Counted from the first letter of the stretch, positions 16,664-25,262 are shown. The stretch: DNA of 64,000 nt from Lachnospiraceae bacterium G11 (GCA_900103495.1 FMWZ01000015.1:1-64000), one strand, 5' to 3'. A program made the numbers and translations. The notes: generated by a model from the letters alone, not told the origin.

Positions 16664-16687
16664 CGGGCAGGAGCGCACTCCTGCCCG
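16664..16687 (-). terminator. Hairpin after the ABC-F gene
   Basis: A perfect 10-bp stem CGGGCAGGAG/CTCCTGCCCG with a CGCA loop. On the minus strand it is followed by GTTGTTGTTAC, only moderately T-rich, and then by the ribosome site of the PHP-HAD gene. It may act as a partial terminator. Confidence 0.6.
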
Positions 16688-16693
16688 AACATT

Positions 16694-18331
16694 TTAGTTA
16701 TCGTCGTCCTCTCTGTTAGCTGTGTAGACAGTACGCTTACGTGCCATCTCATCGCTCTCGAGGTACTCATCGTAGGTTGTAATCTTATCAACCAGTGTTC
16801 CGTCAGGAAGGATCTCCATAATACGGTTGGCAGTGGTCTGCACAAACTGGTGGTCATGACATGAGAAAAGCTCAACTCCGGGGAACTTAATAAGTCCGTT
16901 GTTAAGAGCTGTGATGGATTCCATGTCAAGGTGGTTGGTGGGCTCATCAAGGATGAGGCAGTTGGCACCTGAAATCATCATCTTGGAAAGAAGGCATCTA
17001 ACCTTCTCACCACCTGACAGAATCTTAACCTTCTTCACACCATCATCACCTGCAAAAAGCATTCTTCCGAGGAAGCCTCTTACGTAGGTAACATCCTTAA
17101 CGGGTGAATAGCCTGTAAGCCAATCAACGATTGTGTAGTCGTTGTCGAACTCATCTGTGGGATCCTTGGGGAAATAAGCCTGTGATGTGGTTACACCCCA
17201 CTTGTAAGTTCCTTCATCGGGCTCGATTTCGCCCATGAGAATCTTAAAGAGTGTGGTCTTTGCAAGCTCATTGCCGCCTACAAAGGCAACCTTATCGTCA
17301 TGTCCTAAAATAAAGGAAACATTGTTAAGAACCTTCTCGCCGTTAATGGTCTTGCTGATTCCCTCAACTGTAAGAACCTCGTTACCGATGTCTCTGTCAG
17401 GTCTGAAATCAATATAAGGATACTTTCTGCTTGAAGGACGAATGTCGTCAAGCTCGATTTTCTCCAAAGCTCTCTTTCTTGCTGTAGCCTGCTTGGATTT
17501 GGAAGCGTTAGCGGAGAATCTGGAGATGAACTCCTGTAACTCCTTGATTTTCTCTTCCTTCTTACGGTTAGCTTCCTTCATCTGACGAATAAGGAGCTGG
17601 CTGGACTCATACCAGAAGTCATAGTTTCCGGCATAGAGCTGAATCTTGCCGTAGTCAATATCCGCAGTATGTGTGCAGACTTTGTTTAAGAAGTATCTGT
17701 CGTGGGAAACCACGATTACAGTATTTTCAAAGTTAATGAGGAACTCCTCAAGCCATGCGATGGCATCCAGATCAAGGTGGTTGGTAGGCTCATCCAGTAA
17801 GAGGATGTCGGGGTTACCGAAAAGTGCCTTTGCAAGGAGAACCTTAACCTTAAGGCTGCCGTCAAGCTCGGACATAAGCTGATAGTGGAATTCTGTATCA
17901 ACTCCAAGACCGTTAAGGAGCATTGCTGCATTACTCTCTGCTTCCCAACCGTCCATCTCAGCAAACTCAGCCTCAAGTTCACTTGCCTTGATACCGTCCT
18001 CGTCTGTGAAGTCTTCCTTTGCGTAGATTGCATCCTTCTCTTTCATTACCTGATACAATCTCTCATTACCCATAATAACTACGTCCATTACAGGGTAAGC
18101 GTCATATTTGAAGTGGTCCTGCTCAAGTACTGACATTCTCTGTCCGGGTGTCATTGAAACATCGCCGGATGTGGTCTCCAACTTTCCTGAAAGAATCTTT
18201 AAGAATGTAGATTTACCTGCGCCATTGGCACCGATAAGTCCGTAGCAGTTTCCTTCCGTAAATTTGATATTAACATCCTCAAAAAGGGCCTTTTTACCGA
18301 ATCTGAGGGTTACATTGTTAGCTTGAATCAT
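16694..18331 (-). CDS. ABC-F family ATPase (YkpA/YbiT-like)
   Basis: 545 residues, two ABC domains on one chain with no membrane helices. Domain 1: Walker A GANGAGKST near 37 and Walker B LLLDEPTNHLD near 180, preceded by a degenerate signature LDGSLKVK. The linker (about 245-300) is Lys/Glu-rich and contains the tRNA-facing region of ABC-F proteins. Domain 2: a degenerate Walker A GGNELAKTT near 356, an intact signature LSGGEKVRC, and LILDEPTNHLD. ABC-F proteins act on the ribosome; this subgroup is a housekeeping type, not a classical resistance factor. It has its own promoter. Confidence 0.9.
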   Translation of the reverse strand: MIQANNVTLRFGKKALFEDVNIKFTEGNCYGLIGANGAGKSTFLKILSGKLETTSGDVSMTPGQRMSVLEQDHFKYDAYPVMDVVIMGNERLYQVMKEKDAIYAKEDFTDEDGIKASELEAEFAEMDGWEAESNAAMLLNGLGVDTEFHYQLMSELDGSLKVKVLLAKALFGNPDILLLDEPTNHLDLDAIAWLEEFLINFENTVIVVSHDRYFLNKVCTHTADIDYGKIQLYAGNYDFWYESSQLLIRQMKEANRKKEEKIKELQEFISRFSANASKSKQATARKRALEKIELDDIRPSSRKYPYIDFRPDRDIGNEVLTVEGISKTINGEKVLNNVSFILGHDDKVAFVGGNELAKTTLFKILMGEIEPDEGTYKWGVTTSQAYFPKDPTDEFDNDYTIVDWLTGYSPVKDVTYVRGFLGRMLFAGDDGVKKVKILSGGEKVRCLLSKMMISGANCLILDEPTNHLDMESITALNNGLIKFPGVELFSCHDHQFVQTTANRIMEILPDGTLVDKITTYDEYLESDEMARKRTVYTANREDDDN

Positions 18332-18380
18332 AATTTTTCCTTCTTATGTTTATGTATATCCGTTTACAGTCACGATTACC

Positions 18381-18408
18381 ATTTTACCGAAAAAGCACAT
18401 ATTGTCAA
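18381..18408 (-). promoter_or_regulatory. Promoter of the ABC-F gene
   Basis: On the minus strand TTGACA (18403-18408), a 16-bp spacer and TAAAAT (18381-18386), about 50 bases before the start codon. Confidence 0.65.
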
Positions 18409-18424
18409 GGTTATAAACAAACAA

Positions 18425-18457
18425 GGGGCAGGATTTCAACATGTGAAATCATGCCCC
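18425..18457 (-). terminator. Intrinsic terminator of thrH
   Basis: GGGGCA-GGATTTCA pairs with TGAAATC-ATGCCCC with one mismatch. The minus-strand product is followed by TTGTTTGTTTAT, a T-rich tail. It lies seven bases past the end of thrH. Confidence 0.7.
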
Positions 18458-18463
18458 AATGTA

Positions 18464-19066
18464 TTACTTAAGTTCTTTTACAATGGCATTATAAAGATCA
18501 TCATACTCTTCAAATGCAGGTAACTCAGGGAAATCAGCCTTAATCTTATCAGTGGTTCTGAAAAGGAAGCCTGCCTTTCCTGCCTTGATCATGTCAATGT
18601 CGTTGTAGCTGTCGCCGCTGGCGATGGTGTCGTAACCTATGGACTGAAGAGCCTTGACTGTTGTAAGCTTTGACTTTTCGCATCGCATTTTAAAACCGGT
18701 TACTTCTCCGTTATCCGCAACCTCTAAGGTGTTACAGAAGATTGTAGGCCAGCCAAGCTTCTCCATAAGGGGAGTTGCAAACTGAGTAAAGGTATCGCTT
18801 ATGATGATAACCTGAGTTTTGGCTCTAAGTTTATCAAGGAACTCCTTTGCTCCGGGAAGGGGATCGATACCTCTTATGGTATCCTGAATCTCCTTAAGGC
18901 CTAAGCCATGTTCCCTTAAGATGCCGATACGCCACTTCATTAATTTGTCGTAATCAGGCTCATCCCTTGTGGTTCTTTTAAGTTCAGGAATTCCGCTTGC
19001 CTCGGAAAAAGCGATCCAAATCTCCGGTACAAGAACTCCCTCCAAATCCAAACAAACTATATTCAT
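18464..19066 (-). CDS. thrH: ThrH-type phosphoserine phosphatase / homoserine phosphotransferase
   Basis: 200 residues. HAD fold with motif I LDLEGVLVPE: the first Asp is present and the usual second Asp is replaced by Glu, a hallmark of ThrH. Motif II is IISDTF near 96 and motif III/IV SGDSYNDIDM near 153. The length and the segment IWIAFSEASGI are characteristic of ThrH. The known Pseudomonas enzyme dephosphorylates phosphoserine and can transfer the phosphate to homoserine, linking serine and threonine synthesis. It appears monocistronic, with a terminator right after it. Confidence 0.85.
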   Translation of the reverse strand: MNIVCLDLEGVLVPEIWIAFSEASGIPELKRTTRDEPDYDKLMKWRIGILREHGLGLKEIQDTIRGIDPLPGAKEFLDKLRAKTQVIIISDTFTQFATPLMEKLGWPTIFCNTLEVADNGEVTGFKMRCEKSKLTTVKALQSIGYDTIASGDSYNDIDMIKAGKAGFLFRTTDKIKADFPELPAFEEYDDLYNAIVKELK

Positions 19067-19145
19067 ATTGATCTCCTCGTGATACTATTCAAAATCCGTA
19101 TATATATTACACTATTTCGAATAATATTGCGATATAGTTTTTATT

Positions 19146-20327
19146 CTAATACTTGAAAAGAATCTTAACGCCCCAGGCTGCAATCTTGTAGATTGGTGTC
19201 TCCATACGTTTCTGAACCTTCTTAAGTTCCTCGCGTATCTTGATTCCCTGAGGGCAATGCTGCTCACACTTGCCGCACTCGATGCATCTTCCGGCGTTGG
19301 TGCGGTTCTTGCGCATTGTGGTGCACATCATGTATTCCTTAAGTGCCACGAAGTACTTATCTGTAAATGAATGGTTATACGCCGCAAAGCATCCGGGAAT
19401 ATCCACTCCCTGAGGGCAGGGCTGGCAGTAACCGCAACCGGTACATCCCACCTTTACGCTTTCGTTTATGGCATCAAGAACAGTCTTATACATTGCCATA
19501 TCGGATTCGGTAAGGGATCCGGCCGTTGCTTCCGATGCGATTCGTACGTTTTCTTCAACCTGGGCTATATCGTTCATTCCGGAAAGCACAACGTTTACTT
19601 CAGGATGATTCCAAACCCATCTAAGGCCCCAGTCTGCAGGGCTTCTCTTTACATCAGCCTTCTCAAAAGCATCCATTGCCTTGGCAGGAAGGTTATTAAC
19701 CAGTCTTCCGCCTCTTAAAGGCTCCATAATAATAATGGGGATATCCTTTTCGTTGGCATGCTTTATGCCCTCTATTCCGGCCTGTGAATGCTCATCCAGA
19801 TAGTTAAACTGCACCTGTGCAAAATCCCAGTCATAGGCATCTATAAGCTCAATAAACTTTATAGAGCTTCCGTGGAAGGAAAAACCGATGTTTCTAATTA
19901 TGCCCTTAGCCTTCTTATCCGCAATCCACTCTCTTATGCCAAGTTCGCAAAGTCTCTTAAAGCTTGCGGCATCGTTGAGCATGTGAAGGAGATAATAATC
20001 CACATAATCGGTCTTAAGACGTCTTAACTGCTCGGCAAAATATCTGTCAACATCCTCAATCTTTTTGATGTAGTACTGGGGAAGTTTGGTGGCCACATTG
20101 ATTTTGGAGCGGCAGTCGTATTTTTCCATAAACTTTCCGAGGCACTCCTCACATCCGTTATAGATATAGGCTGTATCGAAGTAGTTAACCCCCGCGTCAA
20201 CCGCAAGTTTCATTTCCTTTTCAGCCTTCTCCTGGTCAATTGAACCGCCGGTTCTGGTGTAACGCATACAACCGTATCCAAGGACGGAAAGCTTGTCACC
20301 ATTCTTCTGATTTACTCTGTATTGCAT
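19146..20327 (-). CDS. Aldo/keto reductase with 4Fe-4S ferredoxin domain
   Basis: 393 residues. The AKR barrel (1 to about 290) carries DTAYIYNG (Asp51, catalytic Tyr56) and the active-site Lys near 80 in NVATKLP. The C-terminus has two clostridial Fe-S motifs, CTGCGYCQPCPQGV near 298 and CIECGKCEQHCPQGI near 347. This fused form is common in strict anaerobes, where electrons may come from ferredoxin as well as NAD(P)H. The substrate is unknown. It is a single gene: about 80 bases separate it from thrH and 105 from the upstream gene. Confidence 0.92.
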   Translation of the reverse strand: MQYRVNQKNGDKLSVLGYGCMRYTRTGGSIDQEKAEKEMKLAVDAGVNYFDTAYIYNGCEECLGKFMEKYDCRSKINVATKLPQYYIKKIEDVDRYFAEQLRRLKTDYVDYYLLHMLNDAASFKRLCELGIREWIADKKAKGIIRNIGFSFHGSSIKFIELIDAYDWDFAQVQFNYLDEHSQAGIEGIKHANEKDIPIIIMEPLRGGRLVNNLPAKAMDAFEKADVKRSPADWGLRWVWNHPEVNVVLSGMNDIAQVEENVRIASEATAGSLTESDMAMYKTVLDAINESVKVGCTGCGYCQPCPQGVDIPGCFAAYNHSFTDKYFVALKEYMMCTTMRKNRTNAGRCIECGKCEQHCPQGIKIREELKKVQKRMETPIYKIAAWGVKILFKY

Positions 20328-20432
20328 ATTAGTCAGTGGCCTTTCTTTGTTTGCTTTGTTAATTAGCTATGGTTAAAGTATATGTCACTGAGATTGATGT
20401 TGTATAGGTATAATTTTTTATAAGAGTTCCCG

Positions 20433-21209
20433 TTATTTTGGTGAAACAATGTTTACAACATTGTCTCCATACTCAATTCCATTCCTGCCAAGAAACTCAG
20501 CAAGACCCGGATGACCCTCAGGTTGCCTTATTACATTGGGATTATGAGCATCGCATCCCACTACAAACCTGGGATTATATTCCTTTGCAAGCTTAAAGAA
20601 TCTGTCCTTTGGATACCATCTGTTATCAATAAAGCCGTAAACATTCACTTCAAGAGGGATGTTCAAATCAACAGCCGCTTCGCATATCTTTGACATATGG
20701 CGTCTGTATACGTCATCGTCACCGGTAAAGTTTATAAGATCCGGGTGAGCAAGATATGTATAAAGGCCGGTTTTCATGCCTTCAATGGTAAGGTTAACGT
20801 ATGCTTCAAGCCTCTCTTCGCTGTCAGTCTTGGTACCCACATAGAAGCCATCCACCTCGTCGGGAACATGGTGCTGTCCCTGAATAATATAGTCCAGGGG
20901 ATACTTTCTAAGTTCCTTCATAAGCTTGTCAAAATACTTTGGAAAGTACTCCACCTCGTAGCCTATAAGAATCTGAATCCTGTCCTTGTACTCTTCTCTT
21001 AGCTTCACAAGGGTTTCCGTATAATCGGGGATTTCATCCATTCCCATCCTGATGCCTGATGTCACTCCTTCAGGATAGGGCCAGGGGGTGTGATCCGAAA
21101 ACCCAAGAATCTTGAATCCGTTTGCGATGGCAGCCTCGATATATTCCCTTTCACTTCCCACGGCGTGTTTGCAGCGCACTGTGTGGGTGTGGTAATTCGC
21201 TAACATCAT
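20433..21209 (-). CDS. PHP-family phosphatase, histidinol-phosphatase-like
   Basis: 258 residues counting from the ATG at 21207-21209, where AAAGG lies upstream and the next residues begin the PHP fold (ANYHTHTVRCKHA). Other metal-binding motifs are GFSDHTPWP near 42, GYEVEYFP near 90, IQGQHHV near 114, YLAHPDL near 160 and VGCDAHNP near 220. Length and motif order match HisK-type histidinol-phosphatases, which remove phosphate from L-histidinol phosphate. No other his genes are nearby, so a different phosphoester is possible. Followed by a strong bidirectional hairpin only on its 5' side. Confidence 0.8.
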   Translation of the reverse strand: MMLANYHTHTVRCKHAVGSEREYIEAAIANGFKILGFSDHTPWPYPEGVTSGIRMGMDEIPDYTETLVKLREEYKDRIQILIGYEVEYFPKYFDKLMKELRKYPLDYIIQGQHHVPDEVDGFYVGTKTDSEERLEAYVNLTIEGMKTGLYTYLAHPDLINFTGDDDVYRRHMSKICEAAVDLNIPLEVNVYGFIDNRWYPKDRFFKLAKEYNPRFVVGCDAHNPNVIRQPEGHPGLAEFLGRNGIEYGDNVVNIVSPK

Positions 21210-21250
21210 ATCTTTTTCTGCCTTTCTATAAATTAATAAACACCGTAAAT

Positions 21251-21286
21251 AATACAACCTTGCCTTATGAAAGGCAAGGTTGTATT
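21251..21286. terminator. Intrinsic terminator of the TraX-like gene
   Basis: A perfect 16-bp stem (21251-21266 with 21271-21286) with an ATGA loop. It starts two bases after the TraX-like gene's stop on the minus strand, and the stem ends in T-rich sequence. Confidence 0.85.
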
Positions 21287-21287
21287 T

Positions 21288-22298
21288 CTATAATCCTAAT
21301 GAAAATGTTGTAAAGCCAACCAGCAATGTCAAAAGATAAATCAAACCGATGTGCACAGGATAGAATGCGTAGAAGAAATACTTGTTCATCTTCTTTCCGC
21401 GTTCGCCGTTGTACTTTGAAATCGGAATCATCATTAAGAAAGCGAAAGCTTCAAGGGGCGACATAAGTGTAAGCAGTCCGCATCCCCATCCGAAGGCTTT
21501 CTTCCTTGAGTTCCTTAACAAATACATGATAACAATTGTAATAACACCAAAGTCTGCATAATCCGTCTTGAGGAAATAAGCAATTGCCGCAAAAACTGCT
21601 ATGGGAAGTACAGTAAAGGTGAAGCGGTTCTTTGCTGCGGCATCATATTTTGCCCCAAGAACAGCCATCACGATCAAACCGATAACTGCACCGATTCCGG
21701 TCACAATCAGCTGGTTCCCATAAAGAATCGTGGTGAACATGGAAAAAAGTCCCGCTTCGCTGAGCTCAAAGCCAACTATGGCTCCAAGAATGGCTCCCGC
21801 CACATAGTATAAGGGAACCAGTTTAGGTGACCACTGTCTCTTCTCTCCAAGCTCGCTTATACACCAAAGGCAAAGAAGACCCAAAAGCAGGGTGAAGAAT
21901 ACATTCTGATAATGCACGTAGAATAAACTTCTTGCAAAACCAAGGTTAAAGGGCAGTTCGGAAATCAAAGCGAATATTCCAAGGTTTAATGCATACTTCT
22001 TTACACTTCTTGTGTGCATAAATCCTTCAACAAGAAGGAATGCAAATATGGGGAATCCGAATCTTCCTATGGCACGCATCACAAGCATGATAAGACTTCC
22101 ATACATAAGACCCGGATGTTTCATTAGCTCTGCGGGATTTCCTATAGCCTCCGGATACCTCAAGGTCATTTCATTCAAATAACACTCTAAAAAAATGGCT
22201 GCAAAGTGATCAATAAACATTGCCACTATCGCAATAATCTTAAGGGTCGTTCCCGTAACGCCCTTCTTAGGCATAGCCTCCATTGTCATCTCTGTCAT
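21288..22298 (-). CDS. TraX-family membrane protein
   Basis: 336 residues with about nine membrane segments. The first segment, 'LKIIAIVAMFIDHFAAIFL', carries the conserved internal Asp-His of the TraX family, and 'RFGFPIFAFLLVEGFMHTR' is another family hallmark. TraX of plasmid F acetylates pilin; chromosomal Firmicutes relatives are thought to be membrane acyltransferases of unknown substrate. It stands alone, with its own terminator. No pilin or conjugation genes are in this window, so plasmid transfer is not its likely job. Confidence 0.85.
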   Translation of the reverse strand: MTEMTMEAMPKKGVTGTTLKIIAIVAMFIDHFAAIFLECYLNEMTLRYPEAIGNPAELMKHPGLMYGSLIMLVMRAIGRFGFPIFAFLLVEGFMHTRSVKKYALNLGIFALISELPFNLGFARSLFYVHYQNVFFTLLLGLLCLWCISELGEKRQWSPKLVPLYYVAGAILGAIVGFELSEAGLFSMFTTILYGNQLIVTGIGAVIGLIVMAVLGAKYDAAAKNRFTFTVLPIAVFAAIAYFLKTDYADFGVITIVIMYLLRNSRKKAFGWGCGLLTLMSPLEAFAFLMMIPISKYNGERGKKMNKYFFYAFYPVHIGLIYLLTLLVGFTTFSLGL

Positions 22299-22406
22299 CT
22301 TTTCTCTCTCCTAAAATATGCGTTTTCAACTTTATTCATCGTATATTTTCCATTTTCCTCTGTCAACAAAGAAAAAACTCATATTTTATAAAGAAAATAT
22401 AAAGAA

Positions 22407-23342
22407 TCATTTTCCCAAAAGGCTGCTGATTTCGGCTTCATTTAATTCTTCGCCTATGACTATTATTACTTCCTGACCATCCATAATCTCAGTAACAGTC
22501 AGCTGTTCTCTGGTGGCATTTATTTCATACCACGTGTTATTCTCTGGCATAAATCCCTTGATTCTAAAGATATGACCGCATTTCTTTGATTCAAAAAGCT
22601 CACGCACTTTCTCCTTAAGCTTTTCGATGGGGATTTCCATATTCATGAAGTACAAGGACTTAAAGGCATGTCTCTCGTCAAACCAGAGCTTTGCGTGGTC
22701 TCCTGTGACGTAGCCCGCATTCATAATCTTTGCGTAGTCTTCATCAGAAAGCTCATCCCAGTCTTTCGCAAGAATATCCTTTATTTCAAATCTTCTCTCA
22801 CTCTTAAAGTGCTCAAGAATCCCGTTTATCCTGCTGACCAGATTCTCAGGTGTGTCAGCCCCCTTGGAATTAATCTTGCTAAGCACAATCTTTCCGGCAT
22901 TTGTAAGCTGGGAAGTCATGAGATACTCTGATTCTTCTGACAGGTTCTTCTCGAGTCCCGCATCAAGAATGGTGATAACCGAGCCGATTTCATACCAGTT
23001 ACATAAGGGTTCGTCCCTTAAAACATCAAAGAACTCATCTGCATCGTAGATTCCCGAAGGTTCCACAATAACCCTGTCAAAACCCTGCATTCCCAGGGCA
23101 ATAAGCTTGGTTCTGGTTCGTCTTATGTGGCAGTCCAGATCACATCCCCCGGCAATCATCTCAAGGGAGCAGTTATCTCCCTCCAGATCCTTTAGAAGCA
23201 TCATATCTACGTTTACGGCACCAAAGTCATTCTCCAAAATTGCAATTCTTTGGCCCATATTCAGAAGGTGCTTTACGTATTTTCTTATGAAAGTTGTTTT
23301 TCCCGAGCCAAGAAAGCCCGTAATCAAATCTACTTTAATCAT
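22407..23342 (-). CDS. COG0523/CobW-family GTPase
   Basis: 311 residues from the ATG at 23340-23342, preceded by GGGAAGG; a longer frame would begin 20 residues earlier with no site. The P-loop GFLGSGKT lies at 9-16, and VEPSG and SKIN mark G2/G4 equivalents. Most COG0523 metallochaperones carry GCxCC after the P-loop; here it is GGCDLDC (Cys67, Cys71), a C-x3-C variant, which could change metal preference. The C-terminal CobW_C domain (about 210-311) is present. The metal and partner are unknown. It is divergent from a small gene with a LexA-like operator. Confidence 0.85.
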   Translation of the reverse strand: MIKVDLITGFLGSGKTTFIRKYVKHLLNMGQRIAILENDFGAVNVDMMLLKDLEGDNCSLEMIAGGCDLDCHIRRTRTKLIALGMQGFDRVIVEPSGIYDADEFFDVLRDEPLCNWYEIGSVITILDAGLEKNLSEESEYLMTSQLTNAGKIVLSKINSKGADTPENLVSRINGILEHFKSERRFEIKDILAKDWDELSDEDYAKIMNAGYVTGDHAKLWFDERHAFKSLYFMNMEIPIEKLKEKVRELFESKKCGHIFRIKGFMPENNTWYEINATREQLTVTEIMDGQEVIIVIGEELNEAEISSLLGK

Positions 23343-23424
23343 ACTTTGCCTTCCCGATTTGTCTGCCGTACATATTCTATAAAAAAATAAAACCACAGGC
23401 AATAAAAATTTTCAATTTGTTCGA

Positions 23425-23453
23425 TTTACATTTTCGAACTAATGTTCTATAAT
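23425..23453 (+). promoter_or_regulatory. Promoter of the LexA-box gene
   Basis: TTTACA (23425-23430), a 17-bp spacer and a consensus TATAAT (23448-23453). The start site would be near 23460, giving a short leader with AAAGAGG. Confidence 0.8.
23435..23448. promoter_or_regulatory. LexA-like (SOS) operator
   Basis: CGAACTAATGTTCT lies inside the 17-bp spacer and abuts the -10. Compared with the Firmicutes box CGAAC-N4-GTTCG, the core CGAAC-N4-GTTC is intact; the final base is T, not G. Its placement between -35 and -10 would let a repressor block RNA polymerase. Confidence 0.7.
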
Positions 23454-23478
23454 TGGGTCACGAAAAGAGGTGTATGCA

Positions 23479-23766
23479 ATGAAGGCAGATTTAAGACCTG
23501 TCGATGTCATCTGCCAGCACTCCAGAGACGGAACCATAAGTCCCATAAGAATCAGGATGGTTGATGACGACGGTGAATATCAGACTTATACAATAAAGGG
23601 ATTCAGAGATATGTCCCACCAGGGAACCAAAGAGATGCCTGACGGCGTATTCATTTCCGACAGGACCCTTGTGTACGAATGTAACATAATGACTTTCGGA
23701 CGGCAGCGCATGATAAGGCTCTACTATGAACCTGCCAGCACTGCCTGGAAGATGACGGCAACATAA
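23479..23766 (+). CDS. Small conserved protein, probably SOS-controlled
   Basis: 95 residues from the ATG at 23479, eight bases after AAAGAGG; a GTG three codons upstream is too close to that site. Predominantly beta-strand content is suggested by alternating hydrophobic residues (DVICQHS, SPIRIRMVDD, YECNIMTF, RMIRLYYEP), with no membrane or signal segment. I recall similar small proteins near Y-family polymerase genes in related bacteria, but cannot verify that here. The operator at 23435 suggests induction by DNA damage. A short hairpin separates it from the convergent gene at 23789. Confidence 0.75.
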   Translation: MKADLRPVDVICQHSRDGTISPIRIRMVDDDGEYQTYTIKGFRDMSHQGTKEMPDGVFISDRTLVYECNIMTFGRQRMIRLYYEPASTAWKMTAT

Positions 23767-23770
23767 ATGG

Positions 23771-23787
23771 GGGTGCAAACTGCACCC
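23771..23787. terminator. Short hairpin between convergent genes
   Basis: GGGTGCA and TGCACCC pair around AAC. It lies between the stops of two convergent genes. No long T-run follows, so it is a weak terminator; the GTGCA ends recall the outer arms of the GGGGAC elements and it may be a remnant of one. Confidence 0.45.
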
Positions 23788-23788
23788 A

Positions 23789-24181
23789 CTAGAACTTTAT
23801 TTCCTTTGGAGCTGCTGTAAAGGAGCTGATTGTTGCAACACCGCCGTCGAAATAGAAAACCTCAGTGTTGTCATCATTCTCGTTATACATTCCTCTGAGA
23901 TTGGGATACTCGTCAAGCATATGTTTCTTGGCTTCCACTCTGTCATCAGATACCAGCTTACCGGTTACACGAATCCATTCGCTTCCGTTGAAAGCACTGA
24001 TTTCAGCCTTGGGGTTGGCATGAAGCTGATGTGAAACGGGTTTAACTTTACCTGTCTGAATATAAAGTTTACCGTCGAATATAGCGACTGTACCAAAGGG
24101 TCTTACTCTTGGCTGATCTCCCTCAACAGTAGCAAGATAATAAGTACCGCAAGCCTTCAAAAAATCATAAATTTCCTGCAT
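23789..24181 (-). CDS. Pyridoxamine 5'-phosphate oxidase-fold protein
   Basis: 130 residues. The split beta-barrel signature YYLATVEGDQPRVRPFGTV near the N-terminus is typical of the PNPOx-like flavin-binding family, as are 'KLYIQTGKVKPVSHQLHANPKAEI' (broken here between domains) and the conserved EWIRVTG. Members bind FMN or F420 and include NimA-type nitroimidazole reductases; the substrate cannot be told from sequence. Its ATG directly follows the TAA of the acyltransferase gene with no gap, so the two are co-translated. Confidence 0.85.
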   Translation of the reverse strand: MQEIYDFLKACGTYYLATVEGDQPRVRPFGTVAIFDGKLYIQTGKVKPVSHQLHANPKAEISAFNGSEWIRVTGKLVSDDRVEAKKHMLDEYPNLRGMYNENDDNTEVFYFDGGVATISSFTAAPKEIKF

Positions 24182-25243
24182 TTAAGCTTCCTCCTTTTTA
24201 TTTGTGAAATGATTAATACACACTTTCATTATGGCATCGGTGACCACCTTAAGTAGCCACCCTCCCGCTGTAACCGCTATGGCGCAGGCAAGGAAAACTA
24301 TTGCCTTTCCGCCCATACTCTCGGGAATCATAATGAATGTGGGGAATACGTAGTCTACAAAGAACATATGGGCAAGATACATGTACATTGTAAGCGCTGC
24401 CCACTTCTGAATAAGTTTGCTTGACAGGAACCTGCTTCCTGAGGGCAGGAAACAAAAGGCGATTCCAACCACCTCAAATACCAGATACATGAAGTCTCTC
24501 TTTGAATAACTCTTCACAAACGATGCTGCCCACACGAAAACAAGGAGCAAAGTTCCCGTTATTCTAAAGCCTAAAGTCTTAAGTCCTTTTTCCTTAATTA
24601 AGGCAGTAATCTTATAAGCGTAGATTCCAAGGCACATTTCAGAGAAGCATCTGAAAAGTCCGAAGTTTCCATAGAATCCCTCAACATCCATTGTGGCGCT
24701 CAGAACTCCGCGGTATCTGTAGATATAAGAAATCAGAACCATGGTGATGATGGGAGCCACGAAATTAACAAAGTTGTCGTGCCATTTAACAAGGCAATGA
24801 TAGATAATGAATCCGCTTATTATCATAAGAGAGATAAACCAGGTGCTGTTGTTTAAGTTGGTCCATCCTTCATTCAGGCCGATTCCGTGTAAGCCTATAA
24901 ACTCTAGAAATCTGAAGCAGAAATAATAAACTGTTTCCCCGATACCCCTCTGGAAAATCCAGAAGATAAGAATCGGAACGTAGGAAATCACGTATGCGGG
25001 ACCGATTTTTTTGATTCTGCTCCATGAATAAGCGGGACCGCTCTTATATCTTGCGGGATTGTTTATATAGGTCTGATAGAGAAGATATCCCGTAACTATA
25101 AAGAAAAAGTCCACGCAAAGATACCATCCGCACTGCACTCCCATCTGCTGAAACAGCGGAAAGTGCCCGTCCAGGTGGGCAAAAATCACGCAATAAGTGA
25201 ACATTATCCTGAAGAAGGATATCATGTTGCTTTTCTTTTCCAT
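24182..25243 (-). CDS. Acyltransferase 3 family membrane protein
   Basis: 353 residues from the ATG at 25241-25243, with ACGGAG upstream; a longer frame adds 16 residues. About ten membrane segments follow. The first, 'ISFFRIMFTYCVIFAHLDG', carries the family's conserved Arg and His, and 'GWYLCVDFFFIVTGYLL' is the second hallmark. These enzymes move acyl groups (often acetyl) onto surface sugars, peptidoglycan or lipids; the acceptor is unknown. It overlaps nothing, sits 19 nt from the DUF2804 gene and ends at the PNPOx-fold start, giving a three-gene unit. Confidence 0.85.
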   Translation of the reverse strand: MEKKSNMISFFRIMFTYCVIFAHLDGHFPLFQQMGVQCGWYLCVDFFFIVTGYLLYQTYINNPARYKSGPAYSWSRIKKIGPAYVISYVPILIFWIFQRGIGETVYYFCFRFLEFIGLHGIGLNEGWTNLNNSTWFISLMIISGFIIYHCLVKWHDNFVNFVAPIITMVLISYIYRYRGVLSATMDVEGFYGNFGLFRCFSEMCLGIYAYKITALIKEKGLKTLGFRITGTLLLVFVWAASFVKSYSKRDFMYLVFEVVGIAFCFLPSGSRFLSSKLIQKWAALTMYMYLAHMFFVDYVFPTFIMIPESMGGKAIVFLACAIAVTAGGWLLKVVTDAIMKVCINHFTNKKEEA

Positions 25244-25262
25244 CAGTAAATATCTCCGTAGA

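Noticed and set aside
16694-18331. ABC-F protein as an antibiotic resistance gene
   Set aside because: The motif pattern fits the housekeeping YkpA/YbiT group; no resistance genes or mobile context nearby.
21288-22298. TraX-like protein as evidence for a conjugative element
   Set aside because: No pilin, relaxase or other transfer genes are present, and chromosomal relatives are common.
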